Shown piece after piece: positions 43,299 through 52,217 of a stretch of 64,000 bases of DNA. The notes under the pieces were generated by a model, which was not told where the DNA came from, made no database searches, and saw only the letters and a program-made list of their open reading frames with translations. The stretch's first letter is position 1; every line of letters begins with the position of its first letter. The position numbers and the translations under genes are program-made. The stretch is taken from NCBI GenBank assembly GCA_018402635.1, contig JAGYIP010000004.1, forward strand, positions 62,001 through 126,000, read 5' to 3'. The stretch is from Burkholderiaceae bacterium. GTDB taxonomy: Bacteria > Pseudomonadota > Gammaproteobacteria > Burkholderiales > Burkholderiaceae_A.

Positions 43299-43891
43299 AG
43301 CGCTTCATGAATGGACGTTGTAACCACCAGACGACTTTTCTGAGACGGTGTTAAGAAGCCCTCATGGGCTGCTTTGTTAATAAAGTTAAGCAAGGGGTCG
43401 TAGTAGCCCTTCAGGTTGGCGAGCACCACCGGCTTTGTGTGGGCATGGGTCTGAAGTCCCGTCCAGACCTCAAACAACTCCTCCAGCGTGCCTATGCCTC
43501 CGGGCAGAACTAAGAAGGCATCTGACAACTCCATCATCCGAACCTTGCGTTCGATCATGGTCTGAACAATTTCCAGACGATCAAGACCCGGCAGCACAGG
43601 TTCAATCTTTATTAGGTAGTCGGGAATAATCCCTGTGACATGGGCGCCTTCGTCAAGAGCGGCCTTTGCCACCGCGCCCATTAACCCCCAACGACCTGCT
43701 CCATAAACAAGCCGCCACTGACGATGGGCAATAGCCTGCCCGGTCTCATTGCCCATGGCTGACCAGTCGGGGTCATGCCCCAGGCGTGACCCACAAAAGA
43801 CACAGACCGCAAAAAGGCTTGTACGTGGGTCAGAGGGACTGTCGATGGCGGTATCGACCACGGGCGTTGTCGGCTCCTTTTTGGAAAGCAT
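43247..43891 (-). CDS. LOG-family protein (TIGR00730), nucleotide phosphoribohydrolase
   Basis: Rossmann-like LOG family enzyme that hydrolyses nucleoside 5'-monophosphates (AMP, or cytokinin riboside monophosphate). Motifs: VCVFCGSRLG, LVYGAGRWGLMGAVAKAA, and PGGIGTLEELFEVWT with the catalytic Arg/Glu region. I chose the ATG at 43891 because the track start at 43930 adds non-family residues. Divergent from mscS and convergent with the EamA gene. Confidence 0.9.
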   Translation of the reverse strand: MLSKKEPTTPVVDTAIDSPSDPRTSLFAVCVFCGSRLGHDPDWSAMGNETGQAIAHRQWRLVYGAGRWGLMGAVAKAALDEGAHVTGIIPDYLIKIEPVLPGLDRLEIVQTMIERKVRMMELSDAFLVLPGGIGTLEELFEVWTGLQTHAHTKPVVLANLKGYYDPLLNFINKAAHEGFLTPSQKSRLVVTTSIHEALQRLEAFASDNAGAAER

Positions 43892-43938
43892 AAGGGATTG
43901 TATGTTGCTCGAGAGCCTGAGCCGATACACTTAGGCCC

Positions 43939-44853
43939 ATGCTTAACACTTTCGTGCAATCGATCTGGTCCGATCTTGGACTGGGTCAGGCGGCAGGCTG
44001 GGCCAAGCCTGTTTTGTCTGGAGTAACCGTCCTTCTCATCGTTCTGCTTGCTTTTTTAAGCGCGGCGTTGGCGCGTAGGTTTATTGCGGCCTCGCATCAA
44101 CGGCTTAGTGCCCGCGCAGATGGCCCCGAAGAGCGCAAACGCATCGAGACGCTCGAGCGCGTCTTTCGCTACATTGCCTCGGTTGTGGTGACGGTCGTTG
44201 CCTTTATGCTCGTGCTCTCCGAGCTGGGTATTTCAATTGCCCCTATTTTGGCTACAGCCGGTGTGGCAGGCCTTGCCATTGGCTTTGGTGCCCAGAGCCT
44301 TGTTAAGGACTACTTCACAGGCTTTGTAATGCTCATAGAAAACCAGATTCGTGTGGGTGACGTGGTGGAGGTGGCGGGCAAGGTGGGCGCCGTTGAGGAA
44401 CTCACCCTGCGTTATGTGCGGCTGCGCGACTACGAGGGCGCTGTGCACTATGTGCCCAACGGGGCCATTCTTACTGTCACCAATCGCAGCCGTCTTTTTG
44501 CCTTTGCCGTCCTGGATATCGGTGTGGCTTACAAGGAAGACATCGAGCGGGTGAGCCAGGTGATGAAAGAGACCGCCACTGCGCTTCGCGCCGAGCCCGA
44601 CTGGGCCGACAAAATTCTAGATGACCTTGATATTGCTGGCGTTGATCAGTGGGCAGATTCGGCCGTTGTTATTAAGTGCCGATTAAAAACAGTGGCGCAG
44701 GAGCAGTGGGCTGTGCGACGGGCATTTTTAGGCCGACTTAAGAATGCCTTCGATCGCGCTGGCATTGAAATTCCCTTTCCCCATCGCACGGTCTACACCT
44801 TGCCCGCTCAAGAAAACGCAGGCGCAGAGAAGTCGGCGCTGCATAGCGATTAG
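43939..44853 (+). CDS. MscS-family mechanosensitive channel
   Basis: Three N-terminal spans, with the pore-lining segment ILATAGVAGLAIGFGAQSLVKDYFTG followed by the beta domain FVMLIENQIRVGDVVEVAGKVG and VHYVPNGAILTVTNRS, all standard for MscS. It opens under membrane tension to release solutes on osmotic downshift. 304 aa. Alone on its strand, with the LOG gene divergent. Confidence 0.93.
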   Translation: MLNTFVQSIWSDLGLGQAAGWAKPVLSGVTVLLIVLLAFLSAALARRFIAASHQRLSARADGPEERKRIETLERVFRYIASVVVTVVAFMLVLSELGISIAPILATAGVAGLAIGFGAQSLVKDYFTGFVMLIENQIRVGDVVEVAGKVGAVEELTLRYVRLRDYEGAVHYVPNGAILTVTNRSRLFAFAVLDIGVAYKEDIERVSQVMKETATALRAEPDWADKILDDLDIAGVDQWADSAVVIKCRLKTVAQEQWAVRRAFLGRLKNAFDRAGIEIPFPHRTVYTLPAQENAGAEKSALHSD

Positions 44854-44918
44854 TCGAGGGTTCGTGAAAATCGCAGTCCGTACAACTTCCTATAAAAATA
44901 TTTGTGAAAATATAAACC

Positions 44919-46520
44919 ATGATCATTCATTGGCTTGACGCCTTTATTCCAGTGGCCTACCTGGTGGCGATCGTTCTTGTGGCCTGGGCAAGTGCCCGGC
45001 GAGTTGAGACCCCCGAGGACCTCTTTCTTGCGGGCAGAGGCCTTGGCTTTGGTGTCGTTGGCCTTTCTTTGTTTGCATCCAATATTTCGTCCACCACACT
45101 CATTGGGCTGTCGGGAGCAGCCTACTCCTCGGGTATTGCAGTGGCCAATTACGAATGGATGGCAGCAGTTGTGATGGTCTTTGCGGCCGTCTTTCTCATC
45201 CCCGTCTACCTGCGAAATCGTTGTCGCACCGTCCCGGAGTTTCTTGGGCTGCGATACAGTCAGGGCATCCGCAAATACGTCTCTGCATGGATGATTGGGC
45301 TTAGCGTGCTGGTTGACACGGCGGGCAGTCTTTTTGCAGGCGCCTTGATATTGCAGGTCTTGGTGCCAGGGCTACCGCTGTGGCCCGTGGTAATTGGTAT
45401 GGGGCTTTTTGCGGGTCTCTACACCATGGTGGGCGGCCTGCGTGCCGTCATGATTACCGATGCTCTGCAGGCCGTAATACTTATTGCGGGAAGCAGTGTT
45501 ATTGCTTTTATGGTCTTTAAGCAGTTCGACTTCTCCTGGACTGCCGCAACGGCCAGTCTTCCTGAAGGCCACCTTTCTTTGGTGCGCCCGGCTGACGATC
45601 CGTCCATGCCCTGGACTGGCCTTCTGGTGGGCGTCCCCATACTGGGCCTTTATTACTGGAGCATGAACCACTACATTAGCCAGCGTTTTTTTGCGGCAAA
45701 GTCTGAAGACCATGCCCGCTGGGGAGCCATTTTGGCAGCGGCGCTAAAGTTATTGCCCTTGTTTATTATGGTGCTTCCGGGTGCGATGGCCTTAAGCCTT
45801 TATCCTTCGTTAACCTCGGGTGATCAGGTCTTTCCAACCTTGGTCAAAGACCTCCTGCCGGTGGGGCTTCGCGGCCTTGTGCTTGCCGCTCTTCTTGCGG
45901 CCATTATGTCGACCATCGACAGCACCATTAATGCAGCCTCTGCGCTGGTGCACTACGACTTTCTGAATGCAGGGCCAAGTCGAGATCGGGAATCTGCACC
46001 CGCCCAGGCAGGTAGCAGCTCCTCGACTGGGCAGACCGACCTGCCGCGGGCTCGACTGCTTACCATTGTGTTTATGGTGGTCGCCATTGCCTGGGCCCCG
46101 GTGATTCAGGGCTTTCCTGGTCTCTTTGTCTACCTTCAGCAGATGTTTGCAGTGGCCGTGCCCCCGTTTGTGGTGGTCTACTGCCTGGGCATGGGCTGGA
46201 AAAGAACCACCGCGCGGGCAGCCTGGTGGTGCCTGCTAACAGGCCACGGCCTGGGTATTGGCTTTGTGATTGCCACCCAGTACGGACTATGGAGTCTTCA
46301 CTTTCTTGAGACCGCCGGGCTTACCACAGCCATCTGCCTTCTTGTTCAGCTCGTAACCAGTGGCAGTCGGGATACAAAACAAGGTACTGGCCTGCAGGCC
46401 ATTCTTTGGTCACGAACCATGCTGCCCATGTCGAAACCCTATGGCTTCTTAAAAGACTACCGCAGTCAATTGGTTCTACTGCTTGCCTTAACAGGGCTTA
46501 TGGTCGCGGCCTTTTTCTAA
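44919..46520 (+). CDS. Sodium:solute symporter family (SSS) transporter
   Basis: 533-aa protein with ~14 spans. SLFASNISSTTLIGLSGAAY, YTMVGGLRAVMITDALQAV and LAAIMSTIDSTINAASALV are the SSS signatures and give sodium-binding and gating regions. Closest in type to the SGLT-like sugar or proline carriers; the substrate cannot be given. A Ser/Gly-rich insertion (PAQAGSSSSTGQTD) breaks a cytoplasmic loop. The end overlaps the convergent AI-2E family gene by ~20 bases. Confidence 0.9.
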   Translation: MIIHWLDAFIPVAYLVAIVLVAWASARRVETPEDLFLAGRGLGFGVVGLSLFASNISSTTLIGLSGAAYSSGIAVANYEWMAAVVMVFAAVFLIPVYLRNRCRTVPEFLGLRYSQGIRKYVSAWMIGLSVLVDTAGSLFAGALILQVLVPGLPLWPVVIGMGLFAGLYTMVGGLRAVMITDALQAVILIAGSSVIAFMVFKQFDFSWTAATASLPEGHLSLVRPADDPSMPWTGLLVGVPILGLYYWSMNHYISQRFFAAKSEDHARWGAILAAALKLLPLFIMVLPGAMALSLYPSLTSGDQVFPTLVKDLLPVGLRGLVLAALLAAIMSTIDSTINAASALVHYDFLNAGPSRDRESAPAQAGSSSSTGQTDLPRARLLTIVFMVVAIAWAPVIQGFPGLFVYLQQMFAVAVPPFVVVYCLGMGWKRTTARAAWWCLLTGHGLGIGFVIATQYGLWSLHFLETAGLTTAICLLVQLVTSGSRDTKQGTGLQAILWSRTMLPMSKPYGFLKDYRSQLVLLLALTGLMVAAFF

Positions 46521-47514
46521 CCCTCCGAAGAGAAGGTCCAGTTGTGTCGTCGTCGTCATGCAGCTTCTCAATAAGCCGGCGTCCAAGAACCACCGTGCAG
46601 GCCGCCAAGGGAAGGGCAAGCAAGACACCCACAAGGCCAAGCAGGCCACCAAACACCATTAAGGCAAGAATCACGGCCAATGGATGCAGTCCGATTTGTT
46701 CCCCAACAAGCTTGGGCGTTAGGACAAAGCTTTCAAGGAACTGCCCTAGGCTGTAGACAATGCCAATGGCAATAAGTCCATGAACAAGACCAAGCTCGAG
46801 AATCCCAGAGACCAAGGCAAGCACCAGGGAGAAGGCAAAGCCAAGGTAGGGCACAAAGACCAGTAGCCCCGATAAGAGCCCAATCGAAAACCAGCTTGAG
46901 AGGCCAGCAATTAATAAGCCTAGGCAATAGAAGCTCGCCATGGCCACAATGAGCATGCCCTGGCCGCGGAGGTAGTTCTGAAGTGTTGCGTGAATCTCGA
47001 GGGTTGTCTCGCGAAGGTAGCTCCGCTTGGAGCTCGGAATTAGGGCAAGGGCGTTGCCCCAGATGCTTGACCAGTCTTTAATAAGGAAGAAAAGCAGCAC
47101 AGGCACCAGGACAATCCAGCCCAAGAGTGCTGCAACCATGCCAAGCCCCGACTGCAGGGTGGCAAAGACCGTTTGAGAAACTGCCGAGGACTGGCCTTGA
47201 AGCAGCTGAATAATTTTGGCCCTTAAGGCCTGGCTGTCATCCACAGGAAGTCCGGCTTCAACCAGGTAGGGGTAGACAAGCCCGTAGAGCCGAACGGCGG
47301 CATCGGGAAAGCGCTCCCTTAGGCTGTTGAGCTCATTTTCAATAATAGGAACAGCAACAAGAACCAGGCCAATACCAACCAGTATGCCAATGGCAATGGC
47401 AAGTAGACTTGAAAGACTGCGCGGCAGGCCCTTTTGTGTGAGACGCGAGGCCGCGGGCTCAAGAAGGTAGGCAAGCAAAAAAGCGGCAATGAAGGGGGCG
47501 AGAATTTCGGTCAT
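46498..47514 (-). CDS. AI-2E/PerM-family membrane protein
   Basis: Family features: LAPFIAAFLLAYLLEPAASRL at the N-terminus, FLIKDWSSIWGNALALIPSSKR, LLVFVPYLGFAFSLVLAL and FVLTPKLVGEQIGLHPLAVI. The members are exporters or permeases of uncertain substrate. The predicted start leaves out most of the first span present in relatives, and there is little room upstream because azlD ends 42 bases away, so the N-terminus may be truncated. The Arg/Asp-rich C-terminus is variable. Confidence 0.85.
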   Translation of the reverse strand: MTEILAPFIAAFLLAYLLEPAASRLTQKGLPRSLSSLLAIAIGILVGIGLVLVAVPIIENELNSLRERFPDAAVRLYGLVYPYLVEAGLPVDDSQALRAKIIQLLQGQSSAVSQTVFATLQSGLGMVAALLGWIVLVPVLLFFLIKDWSSIWGNALALIPSSKRSYLRETTLEIHATLQNYLRGQGMLIVAMASFYCLGLLIAGLSSWFSIGLLSGLLVFVPYLGFAFSLVLALVSGILELGLVHGLIAIGIVYSLGQFLESFVLTPKLVGEQIGLHPLAVILALMVFGGLLGLVGVLLALPLAACTVVLGRRLIEKLHDDDDTTGPSLRRVRKRPRP

Positions 47515-47555
47515 CGATCGGAACGGGTGGGCCTTAGAGTGAAGGATCTTTAGGC

Positions 47556-47894
47556 CTAGGTTACTTGACTCAGGCTATAGCCTAGGGCAACTAAGACAGA
47601 GCCTACCAGCAGTCCTGGAACCAGGCCACCCCAGGGCCGTGGCAGCCGCATCATGACAAACACCGCAACCAAAAGAGCGACAAGCCGAACCGCCAAGGGA
47701 ACCTCTTCCAAAAGGCCAACGGGCAGAATAATGATGCGGACCACAAGGGCAGCCACCATCGCGTAGGTGACACACGTCACCCATTTGAAGAATTCGGTCT
47801 CCACATTAATTCGGCCGGACAGCAAGACACCCAGCCCCCGCCAAAGGTAGGTCGCAAAAATGGTTCCAAGCAGCACGCTTAGTTCGTAGCTCAT
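47556..47894 (-). CDS. azlD: AzlD-family branched-chain amino acid exporter subunit
   Basis: Small four-span protein (112 aa), the partner of AzlC. The ATG at 47894 gives MSYELSVLLGTIFATYLWRG; the track start at 48023 lies inside azlC. It follows azlC by 10 bases. AzlCD pairs export branched-chain amino acids or their analogues in characterised cases; the substrate here is inferred by family. Confidence 0.85.
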   Translation of the reverse strand: MSYELSVLLGTIFATYLWRGLGVLLSGRINVETEFFKWVTCVTYAMVAALVVRIIILPVGLLEEVPLAVRLVALLVAVFVMMRLPRPWGGLVPGLLVGSVLVALGYSLSQVT

Positions 47895-47904
47895 GGTTTT
47901 CTGT

Positions 47905-48633
47905 CTAGCCTGAAGGTCGTCGATGGATAAGCAGGTAGGCCAGGCTGCCACCAACAAGCCCAGAAATAAGCAGACTGTAGTCGGGCAGGATGCTGTGGCT
48001 AAGGGGCCCCAGCAGGCTTCCAAGCAAAATGGCCAGTCGATAGGCGGTTGGTCGAACCTCGGTAAAGCTCAACATAAAAAACAAGGGGTTTAGGAACACA
48101 AGGGCCATGGTGAGCGGCATGGGAACTTGGTCGGCAATCAGGTAGCCAATAACTGAGCCCGGCGCGCAGACACCCCAGCAGACAAGCCCAATGCCCCAGA
48201 AGTAGGCCTGACGATACTGCGGCTCCATTCTGGGCAGGTCGCGCATGGCCACGGCCCAGCTGGTCATGGCCAGAAGGTGCACCATGGCATACAGACTTTT
48301 TGAGCCTCGTTGCTTGCCATCGAACTGGGGAAGCACCGTGAGAGTCATGGGCAGAAACCGCGAGGCGGTAAGACCCACGGCCAGGGTGGTGAGCAGCGTG
48401 GTTGCACCAAGGGCAAACATCTCGGCCATGACCATCTGGCCGGGCAGGGCATAGACGAAAAAGGCTGACCCTGCGGCGGTCCATATTGACAGATCAAGGC
48501 TGTGGCAGAGCGCGCCAAAGCCAATGTAGCCTGCAAACAAGACGCCAGCGGGCGCACCAATGGCAAGCCGCATGCCGCGACGAAAGGCCTCTTGCTTGGA
48601 CTGAAAGTGCAGCTCGTACGCAGGCTTTGACAT
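47905..48633 (-). CDS. azlC: AzlC-family branched-chain amino acid exporter subunit
   Basis: Large subunit of an AzlCD-type exporter: FRRGMRLAIGAPAGVLFAGYIGFGAL, FFVYALPGQMVMAEMFALG (usually GQ..MAELW) and FLPMTLTVLPQFDGKQRGS. 242 aa from the ATG at 48633; the track start at 48675 has no support. Divergent from the DedA-family gene with only 11 bases between starts, so the promoters must overlap. Confidence 0.87.
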   Translation of the reverse strand: MSKPAYELHFQSKQEAFRRGMRLAIGAPAGVLFAGYIGFGALCHSLDLSIWTAAGSAFFVYALPGQMVMAEMFALGATTLLTTLAVGLTASRFLPMTLTVLPQFDGKQRGSKSLYAMVHLLAMTSWAVAMRDLPRMEPQYRQAYFWGIGLVCWGVCAPGSVIGYLIADQVPMPLTMALVFLNPLFFMLSFTEVRPTAYRLAILLGSLLGPLSHSILPDYSLLISGLVGGSLAYLLIHRRPSG

Positions 48634-48644
48634 CGTGCGATTGT

Positions 48645-49238
48645 ATGATGCACGGCGTGGGCAGACTCTTTTCAAAACTCTATCAACGCGTCATGGGCTG
48701 GTCGCGTCATCCCCGGGCAACGGGCTACCTTGCGGCGCTTAGTTTTTCAGAGTCGTCCTTTTTCCCCATTCCACCCGATGTCATGCTCGCGCCCATGTGC
48801 CTTGCCCGGCCACAACGCGCCTACTGGCTGGCCCTTGTTACAACCGTCAGTTCGGTGCTTGGCGGCCTCTTGGGGTATTTCATTGGCCTTTGGGCAATGG
48901 AAATGGTCCTTCCCTGGCTTTTGGAGTCGCAGTACGCTCAGGCCTATGGCCTTGCCCAGCAGTGGTTTGCCGACTATGGTGTTTGGGCTGTACTGCTTGC
49001 CGGGTTTTCGCCCATTCCTTACAAGGTCTTCACCATTGCGGCAGGCGCTGCCTCTATGGCGCTTTTCCCATTTATTCTTGCCTCAATCCTGGGTCGCGGC
49101 GGCCGGTTCTTTTTGGTGGCCGCCTTAATGAAGTGGGGCGGTGCCCCTATGGAGCAGTGGCTTGCCCGCTGGGCCGACCGACTGGGATGGGTTCTGGTTG
49201 GCCTGGTGGTTATTGGCCTTCTGACCCTAACCCGGTGA
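48645..49238 (+). CDS. DedA/YqaA-type SNARE-associated membrane protein
   Basis: VTT/DedA-fold protein of the YqaA subgroup: SFSESSFFPIPPDVMLAPMCLARP, GGLLGYFIGLWAMEMVLPWLLE and LAGFSPIPYKVFTIAAGAASM. Such proteins act in lipid or small-molecule transport across the inner membrane. The ATG at 48645 is used; the track start at 48486 would overlap azlC. The last codons and stop fall inside a 14-base repeat (49233-49246) that marks the edge of the accessory island, so the C-terminus may have been altered by the insertion. Confidence 0.88.
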   Translation: MMHGVGRLFSKLYQRVMGWSRHPRATGYLAALSFSESSFFPIPPDVMLAPMCLARPQRAYWLALVTTVSSVLGGLLGYFIGLWAMEMVLPWLLESQYAQAYGLAQQWFADYGVWAVLLAGFSPIPYKVFTIAAGAASMALFPFILASILGRGGRFFLVAALMKWGGAPMEQWLARWADRLGWVLVGLVVIGLLTLTR

Positions 49239-49246
49239 CAGTTTAC
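49233..49246 (+). repeat. Copy 1 of 14-bp direct repeat CGGTGACAGTTTAC
   Basis: Exact match to 51378-51391 in the same direction and similar to the arm of the RAYT palindrome (GGTGCCAGTTTACTTAATT at 52114). The two copies bracket the toxin remnant and hipBA. It overlaps the DedA-family stop codon. Confidence 0.75.
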
Positions 49247-49266
49247 CGAATACACTCCCCCAAAAA

Positions 49267-49452
49267 ATTGGGAGAATTACCCAGCTTAAGCCCAAACCAA
49301 AACCACGTCCTAGCCTAATCACTTTAACCAAGGACGACGATGAGGGCGGGGTTTTCGTGGGTGTGGCCTACGGAACGAGTCAAAGGACGGATCGGCTCTA
49401 CGGAGGCGAACTCCGCATCATCAAGAGTGAACATCCCGCCACTCGCAAATAG
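49267..49452 (+). pseudogene. Remnant of a PemK/MazF-like growth-inhibitor toxin
   Basis: No start codon of its own and only 61 codons. The stretch KPRPSLITL, GGVFVGVAYGTSQRTDRLYGGEL and IIKSEHP resembles the N-terminal part of PemK-like toxins, where KPRP and VAYGTSQ-type motifs open the fold. The C-terminal half is missing. Identified by eye only. Confidence 0.45.
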
Positions 49453-49632
49453 CAACGTGCGCGGATCTTTTGCACCCTTCGGACGATGCGTTTTGCCAGT
49501 CGGTGGGCGCTAGGAGTGGCGGGGATTACCCCGCAAGCGCGCCGCCAAATACATGCAAATGCAGCGCTCGCAGTGACTGAAAAATATATATAGATATTTG
49601 CTTAACACTATGCTTTGTATTATTCTATATAC
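49453..49632 (+). promoter_or_regulatory. AT-rich hipBA promoter region
   Basis: The 70 bases before hipB are much more AT-rich than the surroundings and contain a near palindrome (AAATATATATAGATATTT, 49582-49599) followed by TTGCTT and ATTATTCTATAT. HipB-type antitoxins autoregulate through operators of this kind. The exact operator and -10 are not certain. Confidence 0.4.
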
Positions 49633-50001
49633 ATGCCTAAAACAGCCCTTGCCCTTTTGCAACTGCCGCCAGCCACTACTGCCGCCATTGAGAAGCTGGG
49701 TGCAGATCTCGCTGTGGCGCGCTTGCGACGTAAGGAGTCGTTGAAAACCTGGGCCCAGCGCATGGGTGTTTCGGTGCCTACGCTGCAGCGGCTTGAGGCG
49801 GGTGATCCGGCGGTGGGTATTGGTATTGTGGCTACGGCGCTGTGGCTTATTCAGCGTGATGGTGAGCTTGGAAAGCTGGCTGCGCCCGAGCACGACCAAG
49901 GGGCGATTGAGTTGGATATCCGCGAGGCCGTTGAGCTGGGGCGCGCTCGCGCCAGGGCCTCTGCAGAAGCGCGCACAAGTGCAAGACGGCCGAAGGCTTA
50001 G
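49633..50001 (+). CDS. hipB: HipB-like antitoxin (helix-turn-helix)
   Basis: Residues ~25-75 form a Cro/CI helix-turn-helix (DLAVARLRRKESLKTWAQRMGVSVPTLQRLEAGD), followed by a basic Ala/Arg-rich tail. The ATG at 49633 (MPKTALALLQL) is preferred over the TTG at 49615. It is 15 bases upstream of hipA, so it is the cognate antitoxin and operon repressor. 122 aa, longer than E. coli HipB. Confidence 0.85.
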   Translation: MPKTALALLQLPPATTAAIEKLGADLAVARLRRKESLKTWAQRMGVSVPTLQRLEAGDPAVGIGIVATALWLIQRDGELGKLAAPEHDQGAIELDIREAVELGRARARASAEARTSARRPKA

Positions 50002-50016
50002 TGGGGCCAATTCACA

Positions 50017-51333
50017 ATGCGGCTCGATGATTTGACCCTGTGGTACCTCGAAAACCCGGCTGCGCCGCGCTATGTGGGTGCCTTGAAGCTGGTTTCAGCC
50101 GGCAAAGGGGTTTCGTTGCATTACGGCCAGGATTGGTTGGCCAGTGGTTTTGCATTGAGTGAAGATCTTCCGCTCCTGGACAACGAATTTTTACCGCCGA
50201 GCCGTTTGTCATCGGACGTGCAGCGTGCGGTCGGCGCAGTTGACGATGCACGGCCTGACCGTTGGGGTGAAAAGGTGATTCGCTTTGTGGACAAGCCCAA
50301 GCGTCTTTCCTTGATGGAGTACCTTTATTACGCGGGGGATGACCGGTTTGGTGCGCTCGGTGTTTCGACCTCGGCCAGCCATTACCGTCCGCGTGCAGCA
50401 GGCCCGCTACCCAGGTTGGACGATGTGCAGCAACTGAGTGAAGTGGTGGCCAAGATTGAGGCTTCGGAGCCTTTGACAGCGCTGGAGGCCAAGATCATCG
50501 CCGGAGGTGGAAGCCCGCTGGGCGGTGCCAAGCCCAAGGCGCTCATCAATATCGACGGTGAGCAGTGGGTGATCAAGTTCTTCAACAATGAACCGGTTGA
50601 CGCTCCCCTCGTTGAACACGCGGCGATGACGCTGGCCGAGCGCGCAGGCATCACGGTTGCCAAAACGCAGGCCATCTCCCTTGTGGGGTCCCATGCAGTG
50701 CTCATCCGGCGTTTTGATCGTGAGCAGGCACGGCGGATTCACAGCATTTCAGCGGGTACGGCCATTCGGGCCGCCACGGTTTCGGGCGGGGAGCCGCAGA
50801 TGGGCTACCCCGAGCTGGCCCGGATTCTTCGTCGGGTGGGTGTCGCGCATGCCAACATGAACCAGCAGGATGCCCGCGAGCTGTTTCGGCGCATGGTCTT
50901 CAATATCCTGATCGACAACACCGATGACCATGAGAAGAACCATTCCCTGTTGGTCGTCAATCCAGTTGAAAATGGCCGCCTAAAATTGGCGCCCGCTTAC
51001 GATGTATTACCCACCAACTCGGGGCAGGGTTACCAGGAGTTCATCTGCGGTGCGCAGGGGCGGAATTCGACGCTTGAAAACGCCATGTCGCAGTGCGATG
51101 CATTTGGCCTGCAGCCCCCCGAGGCTGCAGCCGAGGTGACCAGAGTCATCGAGGTTGTGACGTCTTGGAAGGCGCATTTTGCATCCGTTGGCGTGACGCA
51201 GCGGGACATCGATAGCTTGGCGCAGCAGATCGACGGCGACTATCTTCTGTCCCAACGCACGGGGTTTGAGCCCGCCCAGTTTCAGGACTTGCCGAGAAAA
51301 AAAACGCGAACCAGTCCTTTCCGTAATTATTGA
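50017..51333 (+). CDS. hipA: HipA-family serine/threonine kinase toxin
   Basis: HipA fold kinase. The N-terminal domain (GFALSEDLPLLDNEFLPPS) is followed by the kinase: GGGSPLGGAKPKALI (ATP loop), WVIKF (Lys), VLIRRFDRE, FNILIDNTDDHEKNHSLL (catalytic Asp and Asn) and LAPAYDVLPT (metal-binding Asp). E. coli HipA phosphorylates glutamyl-tRNA synthetase and causes persistence; the target here is unknown. 438 aa, intact. The cassette lies between two copies of a 14-base repeat, which suggests acquisition. Confidence 0.93.
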   Translation: MRLDDLTLWYLENPAAPRYVGALKLVSAGKGVSLHYGQDWLASGFALSEDLPLLDNEFLPPSRLSSDVQRAVGAVDDARPDRWGEKVIRFVDKPKRLSLMEYLYYAGDDRFGALGVSTSASHYRPRAAGPLPRLDDVQQLSEVVAKIEASEPLTALEAKIIAGGGSPLGGAKPKALINIDGEQWVIKFFNNEPVDAPLVEHAAMTLAERAGITVAKTQAISLVGSHAVLIRRFDREQARRIHSISAGTAIRAATVSGGEPQMGYPELARILRRVGVAHANMNQQDARELFRRMVFNILIDNTDDHEKNHSLLVVNPVENGRLKLAPAYDVLPTNSGQGYQEFICGAQGRNSTLENAMSQCDAFGLQPPEAAAEVTRVIEVVTSWKAHFASVGVTQRDIDSLAQQIDGDYLLSQRTGFEPAQFQDLPRKKTRTSPFRNY

Positions 51334-51377
51334 AGTGATCGTGACGCCCGATAATTTTGCAGAATTTTCAGCCAACT

Positions 51378-51391
51378 CGGTGACAGTTTAC
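51378..51391 (+). repeat. Copy 2 of 14-bp direct repeat CGGTGACAGTTTAC
   Basis: Identical to 49233-49246. A shorter related copy (CGGTGACAC) follows at 51412, about 40 bases before the RAYT start. These look like REP-type ends recognised by the adjacent RAYT. Confidence 0.75.
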
Positions 51392-51452
51392 TTTTTTCAA
51401 CCCCGCCATTTCGGTGACACTTCACTAAATTTTTCTTGCGCATCATTCGGGG

Positions 51453-52130
51453 ATGGCACGCCTTCCTCGAATTGTTTTCCCTGGTCATCCTCATCACATC
51501 ACACAACGGGGTAACCGCAAGGAGCGCGTCTTTTTCCAAGACAGCGACTACGCCCTCTATATTGACTTGCTTAGTAAGGCGGCTCGTAAGGCGGAGACAG
51601 AGATCTGGTGCTACTGCCTTATGCCCAATCATGTACACCTCATTGCCGTGCCGTCAGATAAAGACGGACTTCGGAAAACCTTCGCGGATGCACATCGTCG
51701 TTACACAACCTGCATCAATGAACGTTTGGGAACAACAGGGCATTTGTGGCAGGGACGTTTTGGCTCTGTCGTCATGGACCAGCGACACCTTTACCATGCG
51801 GTGCGCTATGTGTCTCTGAATCCTGTGCGCGCTCGGCTCGTGCAACAGGCGCGGGACTGGCGTTGGTCAAGTGTTAAGGCTCACCTGTCGGGCAAGGATG
51901 ATTCACTGGTGAAGGTCGGTCCCATTTTGAATCGCTACGGTGATTTTGCGGCATTTTTAGGTGACTCATCGCATGACGAAGACGAATTTAAGAGGCTCAG
52001 GCAATCAGAAACGACCGGCCGCCCTTTGGGTGATGAAGCCTGGCTTCAGACTCTTGAATCTTTGACGGGCAAGACCGTGAGGGCACAAAAGCCCGGACCG
52101 AAGCGAAAATCCCGGTGCCAGTTTACTTAA
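51453..52130 (+). CDS. REP-associated tyrosine transposase (RAYT, Y1 family)
   Basis: IS200/IS605-like Y1 transposase of the REP-associated group. MARLPRIVFPGHPHHITQRGNRKERVFF, the HUH motif in CLMPNHVHLIAVP and the catalytic Tyr region YHAVRYVSLNPVRARLV are all present. The last codons (..CQFT, then TAA) lie in the left arm of a 25-bp palindrome, so the gene is fused to its REP-like end. 225 aa, intact. RAYTs move or maintain REP sequences as single-stranded DNA. Confidence 0.93.
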   Translation: MARLPRIVFPGHPHHITQRGNRKERVFFQDSDYALYIDLLSKAARKAETEIWCYCLMPNHVHLIAVPSDKDGLRKTFADAHRRYTTCINERLGTTGHLWQGRFGSVVMDQRHLYHAVRYVSLNPVRARLVQQARDWRWSSVKAHLSGKDDSLVKVGPILNRYGDFAAFLGDSSHDEDEFKRLRQSETTGRPLGDEAWLQTLESLTGKTVRAQKPGPKRKSRCQFT

Positions 52131-52160
52131 TTACGAATTAAGTAAACTGGCACCGGGATT
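52108..52160. repeat. Perfect 25-bp inverted repeat at the RAYT 3' end
   Basis: Arms at 52108-52132 and 52136-52160 match over 25 of 25 bases with a 3-base loop (ACG). The left arm contains the RAYT stop codon; the core is GGTGCCAGTTTACTT. It can fold as a hairpin in DNA or RNA, may be the RAYT substrate, and may also act as a terminator-like structure. Confidence 0.9.
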
Positions 52161-52217
52161 CCGAGCACCGGAATTGCGCGGTATTGAGTGAACTGAAAAT
52201 CATCTAGTCGGCCTCCC

